Source of the DNA: Paenibacillus sp. JNUCC32 | GTDB taxonomy: Bacteria > Bacillota > Bacilli > Paenibacillales > Paenibacillaceae | Length of the DNA: 64,000 nucleotides | Direction: 5' to 3' | Assembly (NCBI RefSeq): GCF_014863545.1 | Contig: NZ_CP062260.1 | Coordinates: 2,728,001-2,792,000 of the forward strand | In this document: positions 48,631 through 57,904 of the stretch, in pieces | Layout of the letters: the number at the start of each line of letters is the position of its first letter | Position numbering within the stretch: position 1 is the stretch's first letter | Notes under the pieces: generated by a model | What the model saw: only the letters and a program-made list of their open reading frames with translations | Database searches by the model: none | What the model was told of the DNA's origin: nothing | Made by a program: the position numbers and the translations under genes

Positions 48631-50025
48631 ATGTGGGGAATCAAATTAGATCGGAACAGCGAAGTTTCGCTCAAACGCCAAATTTATTTGGCCATAAGGG
48701 ATAAGATCGTTCAAGGAAACCTGCCGTCAGGAGAAGCCGTCCCCTCTTCCCGTCAATTGGCCAGAGATCTGAACGTGTCTCGTGCCACGGTCAACGAAGC
48801 TCTGGACATGCTGAACGTCGAGGGCTATGTCGTCAGCAGACAAGGAGCGCCGACGCGCGTCGCCCCAGGCATCGTGCTGGAACCTCCGACTGACGCCGAA
48901 CCGCGGACGCAGAAAGAAGGCCCTCCTGACTTTGCAGCGGATTTTCGTACGGGCCAGCCAGAACTGAGGTTATTCCCGCGGTACGCATGGCAGCAGATTT
49001 CATCGAAAACCCTTGGCGGCATGAGCTCCGCCCTGTTGGGTTATACGGGTCCCCAGGGCCTGCCGGCGCTGCGCAATGAAATCGCTTTATGGCTATATCG
49101 CAGCAAAGGACTCAGCGTGGATGCCCAGGATATATACATAACGGCAGGCGCGACGCATGCGCTCAGCATCCTTGCCGATTTGCTCTATCGGGACCGTCAG
49201 GAGATATGGTTTGAAGATCCTTGCAATATCGAGATGCTGCAGACGTTTATCAATAAAGGGTATTGCATACGTCCAGTTCCCGTGGACGAATGCGGCATGC
49301 AAACAGATCTGCTGGGCGGCAAATCAAGTGGTCCCGTGTATGTCACCCCCTCCCACCAATTTCCACTTGGCGGTATCCTGCCGGCCGATCGGCGCGCTGC
49401 CCTTATTCGTTACGCCAGAAAGAACGACAGCTATATCATTGAGGACGATTATGACAGCGAGTTCAGATATTACGGGGATTCCGTCTCGCCTTTATATGCC
49501 ATGGATCCCGATAGGGTGGTCTATGTCGGCACATTCAGCAAGGTTCTATTCCCTGCGCTTCGCATCGGTTACGCGGTGGTTCCCCGTCAGCTTCAACAAA
49601 GCTGGGGCCGGTTACGTACCCATACCGATGTGCAGAATCCCCCTTTTGAACAGGCTGCTTTGGCCGAATTTTTACATACCCGGAAATTTGACAGGCATAT
49701 CGGGAAAATGCGTAAGATCTACGGCGAACGCAGGCAGGTCCTCTTGTCTTCATTACATGAACACTTCGAAGATGATTGGCGTTCTTGGGGAGATTCAGCC
49801 GGTTTGCATCTTGCCGTAGAGTTTCCCGGGGCTGTCTTTGACGAGGCTTTCAGGCAGAGGATCAGGCAAGATCGAATACGCATCACGCCGCTGGATTATC
49901 ACAGCATTCAAAAAGGTCTCCACGCCAACAAGCTGCTGTTTGGCTACGGCCATCTTGAGCCTGGCGAGATCCGTGACGGAATGATGCTCCTGCATGCTTA
50001 TTTAAAGGATCACGGATACTTATAA
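48631..50025 (+). CDS. MocR/PdxR-type regulator (GntR domain fused to aminotransferase-like domain)
   Basis: Regulator of 464 residues. GntR winged helix (about 10-80: SLKRQIYLAIRDKIVQGNLPSGEAVPSSRQLARDLNVSRATVNEALDMLNVEGYV in part) joined to a fold-type I aminotransferase domain (about 105-464) with GYTGPQGLPALRNEIALWL, ITAGATHAL, EDDYDSEFRY and the PLP lysine in TFSKVLFPALRIGY. PLP or an amino-acid aldimine is the probable effector. ATG 48631 follows GGAGG by about 10 bp. Divergent from the EamA exporter, its likely target. Confidence 0.93.
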   Translation: MWGIKLDRNSEVSLKRQIYLAIRDKIVQGNLPSGEAVPSSRQLARDLNVSRATVNEALDMLNVEGYVVSRQGAPTRVAPGIVLEPPTDAEPRTQKEGPPDFAADFRTGQPELRLFPRYAWQQISSKTLGGMSSALLGYTGPQGLPALRNEIALWLYRSKGLSVDAQDIYITAGATHALSILADLLYRDRQEIWFEDPCNIEMLQTFINKGYCIRPVPVDECGMQTDLLGGKSSGPVYVTPSHQFPLGGILPADRRAALIRYARKNDSYIIEDDYDSEFRYYGDSVSPLYAMDPDRVVYVGTFSKVLFPALRIGYAVVPRQLQQSWGRLRTHTDVQNPPFEQAALAEFLHTRKFDRHIGKMRKIYGERRQVLLSSLHEHFEDDWRSWGDSAGLHLAVEFPGAVFDEAFRQRIRQDRIRITPLDYHSIQKGLHANKLLFGYGHLEPGEIRDGMMLLHAYLKDHGYL

Positions 50026-50049
50026 AAAAGGCTGCCATCAGGCAGCCTT
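50022..50049. terminator. bidirectional terminator between MocR and azoreductase genes
   Basis: AAGGCTGCC-ATCA-GGCAGCCTT; six T on the minus strand side. Confidence 0.85.
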
Positions 50050-50064
50050 GTTCATGATACATTC

Positions 50065-50745
50065 CTATTCCGCTAATCCACTTCGTATAGGCTCTATATT
50101 CGAAGTCTTCGCCATAGCCAAGGCCTTCGCAGCTGTTTCGGCTTCCTGAAAAGCCTTCTCCAGAATTTGACTTCGATCCAGAATGGCATTCCCTTGTGCC
50201 CGGATGATCTGATAATCCATGATCCCCATGAAATTAAACATGGATGTAAGGTACTTATGTGAATATTCCACCTCGGTATACCAGTCATTATTCGTGTAAA
50301 TGGCGTCACTTGCCTGAATGACCAGCAAACTGCGGCCATCGGTTAGCAAACCTTCCGAACCGTTCTTCGTGTATCGAAATGTCTCCCGCGCGATGAGGAT
50401 GTTGTCGATATAATCCTTAAGCTTGGACGGAACGTTGAAATTGTGCAATGGCATGGCTATGACATACTTCCGCGCATCCTTAAACTGCCTCAGGATGACG
50501 GACATCCGGTCCGTGATCTGCTGCTCCTCTTCGTTAAGCGGCCCCCCTCTTCCCTGTTTGCTCCATGCCTCAAGAACCCTGTAGTCAATCGCAGGTATAT
50601 GATCGCGGTATAAATCTACCTGTTCGATTATCCCTGCTGGATTCCATTTCGTGTACGCCTCTACAAAATGCTGAAGCACCTGTAAACTGACAGAGGCGGC
50701 TGCTTCCACCTTCGGATGAGCATTAATAATGAGCATTTTTTCCAT
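50065..50745 (-). CDS. FMN-dependent NADH-azoreductase family protein
   Basis: Flavodoxin-fold reductase of 226 residues, AzoR type: LIINAHPKVEAAASVSLQVLQHF at the N-terminus, MPLHNFNVPSKLKDYIDNILIARETFRYT (FMN contacts, about 98-126) and SMFNFMGIMDYQIIRAQG. The phosphate-binding loop is somewhat unusual, with HPKVEAAASVS in place of NPRGxxSxS. Likely reduces quinones or azo compounds using NADH. ATG 50745 follows AAGGAG. Single gene. Confidence 0.88.
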   Translation of the reverse strand: MEKMLIINAHPKVEAAASVSLQVLQHFVEAYTKWNPAGIIEQVDLYRDHIPAIDYRVLEAWSKQGRGGPLNEEEQQITDRMSVILRQFKDARKYVIAMPLHNFNVPSKLKDYIDNILIARETFRYTKNGSEGLLTDGRSLLVIQASDAIYTNNDWYTEVEYSHKYLTSMFNFMGIMDYQIIRAQGNAILDRSQILEKAFQEAETAAKALAMAKTSNIEPIRSGLAE

Positions 50746-50894
50746 CCAATTTCTCTCCTTTTTAATCTATTCATCATATAGACAAATAAGGCAATGCGAT
50801 TGTGACATCAACCGGCCGTACTTTTTATGCATAAAGCAGAGACCGTAATGGAAATGATATCTAGTATCAAGAATGGCGGGGAGCGGATGCTGGA

Positions 50895-52229
50895 ATGAAC
50901 CTCAAAGAAAGCCTGGCTGAATATTTCAAAGCGAATGCCGATTATTTCAATGTTGAAATTCGATTGCTGCAATATCATGTCCAGGTGATCGGTTTTGATT
51001 CATTGGTGGATCTTCCCCAGAGCATCGCATCGCTTCAAACCCAAACCTCGAATCTAACCGAAACCGCCCTGCCGCCCGCAGATCTGCTTAAAATTTTGGG
51101 CGAGCTTGTTGAACCCGATTTGGAAGAGGTTGTGACGGGAATCAAGAAGGGCCACCTGATCCTTCTGGAACCCCTGTCCGGAGCCTGCTGCGCCGTCCTT
51201 CCCATATCGAAAACTGTCACCCGCTCCATCACATCTCCCGAAACCGAGAACACATTATACGGCTCCAGCAGCGCCTTTCTGGAAGATATCAATACGAACA
51301 TCGGCATTCTCCGAAAACATTGCACCGGATCGTCCTTGCACGTGGAAACGTACACCGTCGGAAAAAGTCATCCCAAATCCTTATTGTTAATCTATCAGGA
51401 AGACAAGATCAACCCCCGGTTATTACAATCCATTCAAGCAAAAATCAAATCAGGTCTGGATCAGGATGTTCATCATATCCAGCAGCTCGAAAAGATGCTT
51501 GGCGTCAACACGTGGTCGCTCGTAACCAACTTCAACATGACGGAACTTCCGCAGAATGCAGCCCACGCCCTTCAGCAGGGCAAGGCCGTGTTAATGCTTG
51601 ACCGTTATCCGTTCGCAATCATTATCCCCAGCCTTGTCATGGATATGTTCTGCATGAAGGACGATCATAATTATCCCCTCCCCTTCATGTACCTGATCCG
51701 ATTCTTGAGAATCCTCGGCGTATTGATCGCGACGATAATTCCCGGACTCTATGTTGCCCTGGTATCCGTCAATCCCGAGGTTCTTCGGCTCCAACTGGCC
51801 CTCTCGATTGCTAACAGCCGTCAGGAAGTCCCTTATCCCGCCTTTGTCGAGACGCTGCTGCTTCTTATCGTTCTGGAGCTGATCCTGGAAGCCAGCGTCC
51901 GTCTACCCAAAAGCGTGGGTCCTACCATTACGATGGTTGGCGGTATTATACTTGGTCAAGCTGCCGTATCCGCCAAACTCGTCAGCAACCTGTTGATTAT
52001 CGTGCTGGCGGGTACAACCATTGCTTCTTCTACGGTGGTAGGCTTCCAAAACTCCGTATCCGTGCGGGTGTTCAAGTATCTGCTGATCATACTGTCCGCC
52101 ATCTACGGCATGCTGGGATTGCTTGCTGGAATCGTTGTCATCTGTGCTTATATGGGCCATCAGAAAAGTATGGGGATTCCTTACTTGTCGTTACCAATAT
52201 TGAATCAGAAGGATGAGCGAAATGGATAA
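50895..52229 (+). CDS. spore germination protein, GerA-type A subunit
   Basis: Nutrient germinant receptor A subunit, 444 residues, for the inner spore membrane. A soluble N-terminal domain (about 1-250: LHVETYTVGK, QDVHHIQQLEKMLG, LQQGKAVLMLDRYPFAIIIP) precedes membrane helices from about 270, with RILGVLIATIIPGLYVALVSVNPEVLRLQLALSIANSRQEVPYPAFVETLLL in part. This is the GerA/GerKA family. It is shorter than usual (about 480-500). Start ATG 50895. First of three tandem ger genes, overlapping the B gene, an A-B-C receptor operon. Confidence 0.95.
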   Translation: MNLKESLAEYFKANADYFNVEIRLLQYHVQVIGFDSLVDLPQSIASLQTQTSNLTETALPPADLLKILGELVEPDLEEVVTGIKKGHLILLEPLSGACCAVLPISKTVTRSITSPETENTLYGSSSAFLEDINTNIGILRKHCTGSSLHVETYTVGKSHPKSLLLIYQEDKINPRLLQSIQAKIKSGLDQDVHHIQQLEKMLGVNTWSLVTNFNMTELPQNAAHALQQGKAVLMLDRYPFAIIIPSLVMDMFCMKDDHNYPLPFMYLIRFLRILGVLIATIIPGLYVALVSVNPEVLRLQLALSIANSRQEVPYPAFVETLLLLIVLELILEASVRLPKSVGPTITMVGGIILGQAAVSAKLVSNLLIIVLAGTTIASSTVVGFQNSVSVRVFKYLLIILSAIYGMLGLLAGIVVICAYMGHQKSMGIPYLSLPILNQKDERNG

Positions 52230-53316
52230 GAAAGGTTATCAAGCAACCATCCTGTACGTGATTTGTCATATGGGACTTATTTTTTTCCTCTATCCCTCCG
52301 ACATGTTTTCCGGCATGGACACGGGCCACTGGATCGGAATCTCCATCAGCTATGCGCTGCATGCAGCTGCCCTTTATATGTACATGAAAGGTCTGAAATG
52401 GGCCGCCCAGCCGAATGTCGTGGATATGTTCCGCAGCACCGGCAAATACCTGGCGTGGATCTTATTGCTTCCTGCATTCTTTTACTTCGGCATCGCTATC
52501 ATCGTAACACTTAGGGCCTATTCCGAGATGTTAACTTTGGTCTTCTTATCGAGCACGCCGTTGTGGGCGGTTCAGCTGCTATTGATTGCGATTGGTTTTC
52601 TCATGGCGTGGCAAGGAATGTCCAGCATGGCGCGAACCAGCGTCCTGTTGGTTGTGTTGTTCATGTTCCCCATTTTGTTTGTTCTCTGCCTAGGCTTTCA
52701 AAATGTGGACTGGTACTACTTGCTGCCGCTCATTGACCGCGAGCAAACTTTTCATTTCATCGCAAAGCCCGATTTTCTGGTCAGTTTATTCGTTTACGCA
52801 GGCGGCTCCTTTTTCCTGGGATTGCTGCCTCCATCCATACATATCAGTCTCAAGAAAATGATGCTGGGCTGCCTTCTGCTGCTGCCCATGTTCTTCTTAT
52901 CGGTCTATCTGCCGCTTTTGACCTTTGGCCAAGCCACCGCCGAGTTATACCAATTTCCTATGCTGATGACCATAGATACCGTGAATATCACCTGGCTGTT
53001 GTTTGATCGGATCACGATTTTCTTCTTATTAAGCCTGATGGCGTTTGCGCTGATGTACTTGGGAGTGACCTTATGGGTTCTTGCGACGCTAGCCCAGAAG
53101 GCTGTCCCGAATGTCCCCGGCATCTACCTGTTGATTGCTCTGACCGCTGGTCTGTTTGCCATATCCTTGGCCATCCCCAACTGGAATTACCTCAAGAATT
53201 TGCAGGTATTGATTATTCCTTTGCGATTGTATATTTTCCTGGTGCTTCCGCTGATCACGTTCCTTATCGGATGGCGGCACAAGCACAAAGCAAACCGTGC
53301 AACGGAGGTAACCTGA
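52222..53316 (+). CDS. spore germination protein, GerB-type permease subunit
   Basis: GerAB/GerKB-type subunit of 364 residues with ten hydrophobic segments, amino-acid-permease superfamily; binds germinant in GerB proteins. Segments include ALHAAALYMYMKGLKWAAQPN, GMSSMARTSVLLVVLFMFPILFVLC and a C-terminal RLYIFLVLPLITFLIGW. ATG 52222 is 8 bp after AAGGA and overlaps the A gene; ATG 52213 is an alternative. The C gene begins 1 bp after its stop. Confidence 0.94.
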   Translation: MDKKGYQATILYVICHMGLIFFLYPSDMFSGMDTGHWIGISISYALHAAALYMYMKGLKWAAQPNVVDMFRSTGKYLAWILLLPAFFYFGIAIIVTLRAYSEMLTLVFLSSTPLWAVQLLLIAIGFLMAWQGMSSMARTSVLLVVLFMFPILFVLCLGFQNVDWYYLLPLIDREQTFHFIAKPDFLVSLFVYAGGSFFLGLLPPSIHISLKKMMLGCLLLLPMFFLSVYLPLLTFGQATAELYQFPMLMTIDTVNITWLLFDRITIFFLLSLMAFALMYLGVTLWVLATLAQKAVPNVPGIYLLIALTAGLFAISLAIPNWNYLKNLQVLIIPLRLYIFLVLPLITFLIGWRHKHKANRATEVT

Positions 53317-53317
53317 A

Positions 53318-54400
53318 ATGGACAATCCGGTCAACATCCGCCATCCTTTGAAATGCTTTCTCATGCTGGCTGCCCTGGTCCCCTTGCTTGCAGGCTGCTG
53401 GGATAACAAAGACATTAACCATCGCTCGCTTCCGGTGATCATGGGCATTTCGTTAACGGAGGAGAATCAATATAAGGTGTTTCTGGACATTCCGGCCACG
53501 AATGAAACCAGCACCGTCAATATCGTTTCGGATACGGGCAACACCATCAATGAAATCATCGATCATATGAGCATGAACATGGAGACTCAGGTGGATCTGC
53601 TGCATTTAAAAATCGTCATCGTGGATAAGAACTTTGCCAGCAAGGGCATGGAAGACATTATTTCCGCGTTTAATCGGTCAAGGGACATCTCATCCAAAAC
53701 GCTTTTAGCGATCTGCGATGAAGAGCTTGATCAATTCTTTTCAAAGGTGCAGGCGAAATCGGAGCACAGCGGCAGCATCGTATATGATTTTTTTGAAAAA
53801 AACGCCGGATGGAACCCCCAGCTGGCGGACACGCGCGTATGGCAAATGTTTCGAAGCATTCATTCCTATACGCACGACGTGATCGTCCCGATCATTCGCT
53901 CAGGCAGATCCACCAGTATCGAATGCGTAGGCTCAGCCATCATCAAGAATGGCAGGATGACAGGCCGAATCGGGCCCGACGAAACCCTTGTTGCCAATGC
54001 CTTTTACGGAAAAAGCGCATTCGGGAAGGTCGAGGTTATGAACAGCGCCACCGTTCAAATCATTAGCAACAAGCTGACCCATCGCAGCTGGATGAAGGAT
54101 GGAAGACCTTATCTTCGAAGCCATCTCAGGCTGAAAGTCACCATCCTGGACTCCAGGGGACACCCGACGGAAGAGCAGATCAACGGGAAGCTGGAAGAAC
54201 TGCTCACCACCAGGCTGAATCAGATGTTTAAGCAAACGCAAAAAGAACAAGCGGATATACTGGCCTTGGGACAACATTTCAGAAACCACCTGACCCGCGA
54301 ACAACTGCAGGATTGGAGAACGACGTATTATCCCGATCTGGATTTCAAGCTGAGCGTTACGACCGTCATTGAGAATCGTGGCAATCTTAAGAGCCTGTAG
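53318..54400 (+). CDS. spore germination lipoprotein, Ger(x)C family
   Basis: C subunit of the receptor, 360 residues, anchored to the outer face of the inner spore membrane. Lipobox LLAGC with Cys27 followed by WDNKDINHRSLPVIMGISL, typical of GerAC/GerKC. The C-terminal GerC domain shows FYGKSAFGKVEVMNSATVQIISNK and DWRTTYYPDLDFKLSVTTVIENRGN. Start ATG after GGAGG at 9 bp. Ends the operon; a terminator follows. Confidence 0.95.
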   Translation: MDNPVNIRHPLKCFLMLAALVPLLAGCWDNKDINHRSLPVIMGISLTEENQYKVFLDIPATNETSTVNIVSDTGNTINEIIDHMSMNMETQVDLLHLKIVIVDKNFASKGMEDIISAFNRSRDISSKTLLAICDEELDQFFSKVQAKSEHSGSIVYDFFEKNAGWNPQLADTRVWQMFRSIHSYTHDVIVPIIRSGRSTSIECVGSAIIKNGRMTGRIGPDETLVANAFYGKSAFGKVEVMNSATVQIISNKLTHRSWMKDGRPYLRSHLRLKVTILDSRGHPTEEQINGKLEELLTTRLNQMFKQTQKEQADILALGQHFRNHLTREQLQDWRTTYYPDLDFKLSVTTVIENRGNLKSL

Positions 54401-54428
54401 GTCCCGAAAAACGGATCAGAACTCAAAA

Positions 54429-54458
54429 CAAAAAGAGCCGCGCCTGCGGCCCTTTTTG
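54429..54458 (+). terminator. terminator of the ger operon
   Basis: AAAAAG-A-GCCGC-GCCT-GCGGC-C-CTTTTTG hairpin with a T run, 28 bp past gerC. Confidence 0.82.
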
Positions 54459-54540
54459 TTTTGGATGAGCTGGATGCTGCAAGATTATTGACGTGATCCT
54501 TGCCTCCCGGGTAATGCCTTTGTATTCCTTCTTCAACGGT

Positions 54541-55668
54541 TTATGTTGAATGGAACAGGATCTCGCGTAAAGCGTCCAGCAAACCTTGATTTTCTTCCGC
54601 GGTTCCTACCGAAATCCGAATATGACGCGGAAGCCCCCACCCTTTGGCTGACCGGACGATGATCCCCCGTTCCAGCAGCTGATGGTATATGATATCTGCA
54701 TGTTCGCCAAGCTCTGCCAGAATGAAATTGCTCATGCTCTCGACATAAGGAATCGATAATCGGCTCAGTCCCTCATAGATTTGGTGCCTTCCTTGTTCAT
54801 TCATCCGGCGGGATGCATCGACATGCTCTTCATCTCCGAGCGCGGCCGCTGCCGCTGCCTGTGCCAATGCATTCACGTTAAAGGGCTCCTTAACCTGCAG
54901 CAGCGTGCGGATGATCCCTTCGGAAGCAGCGCCGTACCCGACTCGAATGCCCGCAAGCCCATAAATTTTAGAGAAGGTGTTGAGGGTGATGACCGGATAA
55001 CCCGACTTGATAAAATCAATGCCGTCCGAATAATCGGAGGCCGTGGCATAATGGCGGTATGCGGTATCAATGACCACCAGCACACAATCCGGAAGGCTGT
55101 CGAGCAGCTTTCTCATTTCGGACTCTGGCATGTAGGTGCCTGTAGGATTATTCGGGGTGCACAGGTAAACGATTTTGGTACGTTCCGTCATGACGGCCAG
55201 CATATCTTCTGCAGAGAAGGCATATGGCTCGCGCAGCGGCACCTTAATGACCGTGCCCGACATGAGAAATGCGCCAAATTCGTATTCGCTGAACGTTGGA
55301 TCGGGCACCACAATCTCGTCGCCAGGCTCCAGATACGCCCGTGAAATCAGCATGATCAGCTCATCTCCGCCGTTCGTCACGATGAATTGATTCGCTGCCA
55401 ATCCCAGGTGCCGGCCAAGCGCTTGCGTAAGAACCGACGAGCGTTCATCGGGATAACGGTGCAGGTCAGGCAGCTGATTCTGAATGGCTTGCAATGCTTT
55501 TGGCGAAGGACCGAGCGAATTTTCATTGGAAGCCAGCTTAATGACGCGATCCAGTCCGTATTCTTGCTGCACTTCCCAGATGGGTTTACCCGCCGTGTAA
55601 GGCTTCAAACGTCCTAGCGCCGGCCGCGGCGTTATTTGAGGCTCCGACCCTTCCCCTGCTCTAGTCAA
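54541..55668 (-). CDS. hisC: histidinol-phosphate aminotransferase (or close homologue)
   Basis: PLP-dependent aminotransferase of 375 residues. N-terminal RPALGRLKPYTAGKPIWEVQQEYGLDRVIKLASNENSLGPSP (in part) and the PLP lysine in NTFSKIYGLAGIRVGYG are typical of HisC. The usual DEAY(x)E/D is changed to DTAYRHY, as in some secondary HisC-like proteins, so a role other than histidine synthesis (for example aromatic amino acids) is possible; no other his genes are nearby. TTG 55668 is the start, after AGGGGG. Confidence 0.85.
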   Translation of the reverse strand: MTRAGEGSEPQITPRPALGRLKPYTAGKPIWEVQQEYGLDRVIKLASNENSLGPSPKALQAIQNQLPDLHRYPDERSSVLTQALGRHLGLAANQFIVTNGGDELIMLISRAYLEPGDEIVVPDPTFSEYEFGAFLMSGTVIKVPLREPYAFSAEDMLAVMTERTKIVYLCTPNNPTGTYMPESEMRKLLDSLPDCVLVVIDTAYRHYATASDYSDGIDFIKSGYPVITLNTFSKIYGLAGIRVGYGAASEGIIRTLLQVKEPFNVNALAQAAAAAALGDEEHVDASRRMNEQGRHQIYEGLSRLSIPYVESMSNFILAELGEHADIIYHQLLERGIIVRSAKGWGLPRHIRISVGTAEENQGLLDALREILFHST

Positions 55669-55720
55669 TGTTTTTTCCCCCTAACATGATTTATGGTTTG
55701 CCATTGCTTATGGGCCACTT

Positions 55721-56026
55721 CTATATCTCGCTGTAATCGATCTCCAGAAACTGCTCGACTTCCTTCTCCCAGCGATTCTCGACAAAATCAACATGCTGAG
55801 GATGCACATTGTAGGCTTCATAATCGGCTTCGCTCGCAAACTTCATGGAGAAGCCGTAATCGTATGTATTTTTGGGACTGATTTGCTTGAATACCTTAAA
55901 CTCCTGAACCGTCGGAATCGTGCTGAGGGCAGCTCGTCCGTCCTCCAGGAAACGATGCTCCTCCTCCGAGCCTTTCTCGTGCTTAAGCGAAAAAATAACG
56001 GAATGAATCAAGCGGTTTGATGACAT
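55721..56026 (-). CDS. Dabb-family stress-responsive A/B-barrel protein
   Basis: Small protein of 101 residues with the dimeric A/B-barrel pattern: LIHSVIFSLKHE at the start (conserved His), VQEFKVFKQISPKNTYDYGFSMKFASEADYEAYNVHPQHVDFVENRW (in part). The family has stress-induced members and a few with enzyme activity. It precedes hisC by 52 bp on the same strand and may be cotranscribed. Function unknown. Confidence 0.88.
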   Translation of the reverse strand: MSSNRLIHSVIFSLKHEKGSEEEHRFLEDGRAALSTIPTVQEFKVFKQISPKNTYDYGFSMKFASEADYEAYNVHPQHVDFVENRWEKEVEQFLEIDYSEI

Positions 56027-56103
56027 ATTAGTCCAACTCCTTCTCTTTTTCTGGGCAAGAATTACATCATATTATAACGGCAAAGGCCAAAAAAATCGCT
56101 ACT

Positions 56104-56144
56104 AAAAAGGCACCCTTTTCCAAAAAAATTGGAACAGGGTGCCT
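56104..56144 (-). terminator. terminator of the phosphodiesterase gene
   Basis: Minus-strand AGGCACCCTGTTCCAA...TTGGAAAAGGGTGCCT, followed by TTTTTAG. Confidence 0.88.
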
Positions 56145-56169
56145 AGCACAGGCAGATTCATCGGCAGCT

Positions 56170-57780
56170 CTATTTTGCCTTTTGATTGTGATTCGCCAGC
56201 AAATCAAGCAAATAGGCTTTCAAGTCAACCATACGTAAATGCGGAGGCTTCTCGTTTGTTCCGACAATGATCAGCGGAACAAGCGATTCCATGTGGCGAA
56301 TCGATCCGTGGCCCCCGCCCCCCTCATGGGTCGGCGAGCTTCGGTCCGCCAATTCGTATCCCGGTTTAGCCGTCACCACCAAGAATTGTCCTTTATGGGA
56401 GTTCAGCGCCCCTGACAATCTTGCCAGCACATCCGGATATTGCCCGTAGTCCAAAGTGCGAGTCTGGGCATTCAATTGAAGGTCCAGCACTTCGGCATCC
56501 AACTTCACGGTCCACGCTTGTTTATAACGGTCGATCAGGCTGCCCTTCTCTTTATATTGGAGCTCCTTATACGTGGATCCCTGCATGGCGTGAATCCATT
56601 CGTCTTCTTTCCATGCAACAAAATCAATGCGGTCATCCTTGCTTATGATTTCGGCCAAGCTTCGCAACGTACGATCCGGCTTGAACTTATATACGTAAGC
56701 CATCGTTTCATTCACCGCCAGCGCAATCTCGGTTTCATCCTTGAGATCCTCACCCGGCTTTAATATGCGGATGCCCTTCAGCATAGCAGGCAAATCAATC
56801 TCCGAACGCTGCTCACGTGGAAGAAGCTGCGTCATGCCGCTATCCCCGGCGATGACAAATATAGCCTCTTCGAACGCTTTTTCCGGGGATCCGAACGACT
56901 GCAGTAAGGATTGAAGCTGCTGATCCACCTTTTTGACGCCTTCGAGCTCCGACGGCCCCTTTTTATGAAGCTTCTGGTCCAAGTCCGGCAAATATACATA
57001 CAAAAAATCCGGCAGCTTATCAGCTTGGATCAGATGGTTTACGGCCCCTATCGCGAACTTATTGTTCATCCCCATCCGTTCGGTGAGATCGTCAGGCAAT
57101 TTCTCGTTACCGTCGAAGGGATTGGACAGAGCTCCCAAGGTTAAAAAATCCGGGCCTTTAACTTTTATATTTTTCTGCAGCGACGTCGGCCCCTGTATCC
57201 AATCCGGGATCGTCAGCGTATGCTCGGTCGTTCCGCGATATACCAAGCCGTTGATCGACCCCGATTTCAAGCCCCTGCGGGCTAAATCTTCGTGGATCGT
57301 ACGCGAATCCGCATGTAAATGCTTCCCGTTCAGATGGATTAACGCATCGGTCAGGACCGGATTGATCCCCTGCCTTAAGATTTCCATCGGTCCGGTGCCG
57401 TAATTGACCATTTTTTTATCGTCGGTCGAATACCATAACAGACCCGGAACGCCATGTACGTTCGGATAGGCTCCCGTTAACATCGTGCTGTCGATCGTAA
57501 CGGACATCGTAGGAAAAGAGCTGACCAGATCCTTGTAGTATTGCCCATGTTCAATCAAGGTTTGAAAGGTGGGCAGCTGCTTTTGGGATATGCCCTTATC
57601 GATGGCCTGAGCCATTAGGGAGTCGATCATCAAAAATATGACTTTCTTATGCGTCGCTCCTTGTTCGGATTTTACCCGCAGCAAATCCTGCTCGGCAGGT
57701 TGTTTGTGCTGGCATCCCATTACCGTGATCAATACAAGAGACAGCATTCCGAATAAGATGTTTTGTATACGCATTTCCAT
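56170..57780 (-). CDS. alkaline-phosphatase-superfamily phosphodiesterase lipoprotein
   Basis: Nucleotide pyrophosphatase/phosphodiesterase-like protein of 536 residues, lipid-anchored by VMGC (Cys23). Metal and catalytic residues are in place: IFLMIDSL (Asp53), nucleophile Thr in FPTMSVTIDSTMLTGAYPNVHGVPG (about residue 91), LPDLDQKLHKKG, IAGDSGM, and SPTHEGGGGHGSI with the last His ligands. Likely cleaves phosphodiester or phosphomonoester substrates outside the membrane. Monocistronic with its own terminator. Substrate unknown. Confidence 0.88.
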   Translation of the reverse strand: MEMRIQNILFGMLSLVLITVMGCQHKQPAEQDLLRVKSEQGATHKKVIFLMIDSLMAQAIDKGISQKQLPTFQTLIEHGQYYKDLVSSFPTMSVTIDSTMLTGAYPNVHGVPGLLWYSTDDKKMVNYGTGPMEILRQGINPVLTDALIHLNGKHLHADSRTIHEDLARRGLKSGSINGLVYRGTTEHTLTIPDWIQGPTSLQKNIKVKGPDFLTLGALSNPFDGNEKLPDDLTERMGMNNKFAIGAVNHLIQADKLPDFLYVYLPDLDQKLHKKGPSELEGVKKVDQQLQSLLQSFGSPEKAFEEAIFVIAGDSGMTQLLPREQRSEIDLPAMLKGIRILKPGEDLKDETEIALAVNETMAYVYKFKPDRTLRSLAEIISKDDRIDFVAWKEDEWIHAMQGSTYKELQYKEKGSLIDRYKQAWTVKLDAEVLDLQLNAQTRTLDYGQYPDVLARLSGALNSHKGQFLVVTAKPGYELADRSSPTHEGGGGHGSIRHMESLVPLIIVGTNEKPPHLRMVDLKAYLLDLLANHNQKAK

Positions 57781-57861
57781 TCACCACCTTCGTACATTTT
57801 GTCACAGAGATGGGAATGTCATGCAAGGGATATTTTGCATATTCGCAGCATGTTCAAACTT

Positions 57862-57892
57862 AAAAAAGAGAGGACGCTTATCGCCCTCTCTC
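57862..57892 (-). terminator. terminator of the Bcr/CflA transporter gene
   Basis: Minus-strand GAGAGGGCG...CGTCCTCTC followed by six T. Confidence 0.8.
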
Positions 57893-57904
57893 CTATGGTC
57901 TGTA

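Noticed and set aside
50760..50894. Sigma-G promoter before the ger operon
   Set aside because: A GCATA -35-like element is present but no CATNNTA-like -10 at suitable spacing was found.
54541..55668. Histidine biosynthesis operon
   Set aside because: Only hisC is present, flanked by germination, stress and phosphodiesterase genes, so no pathway operon can be claimed.
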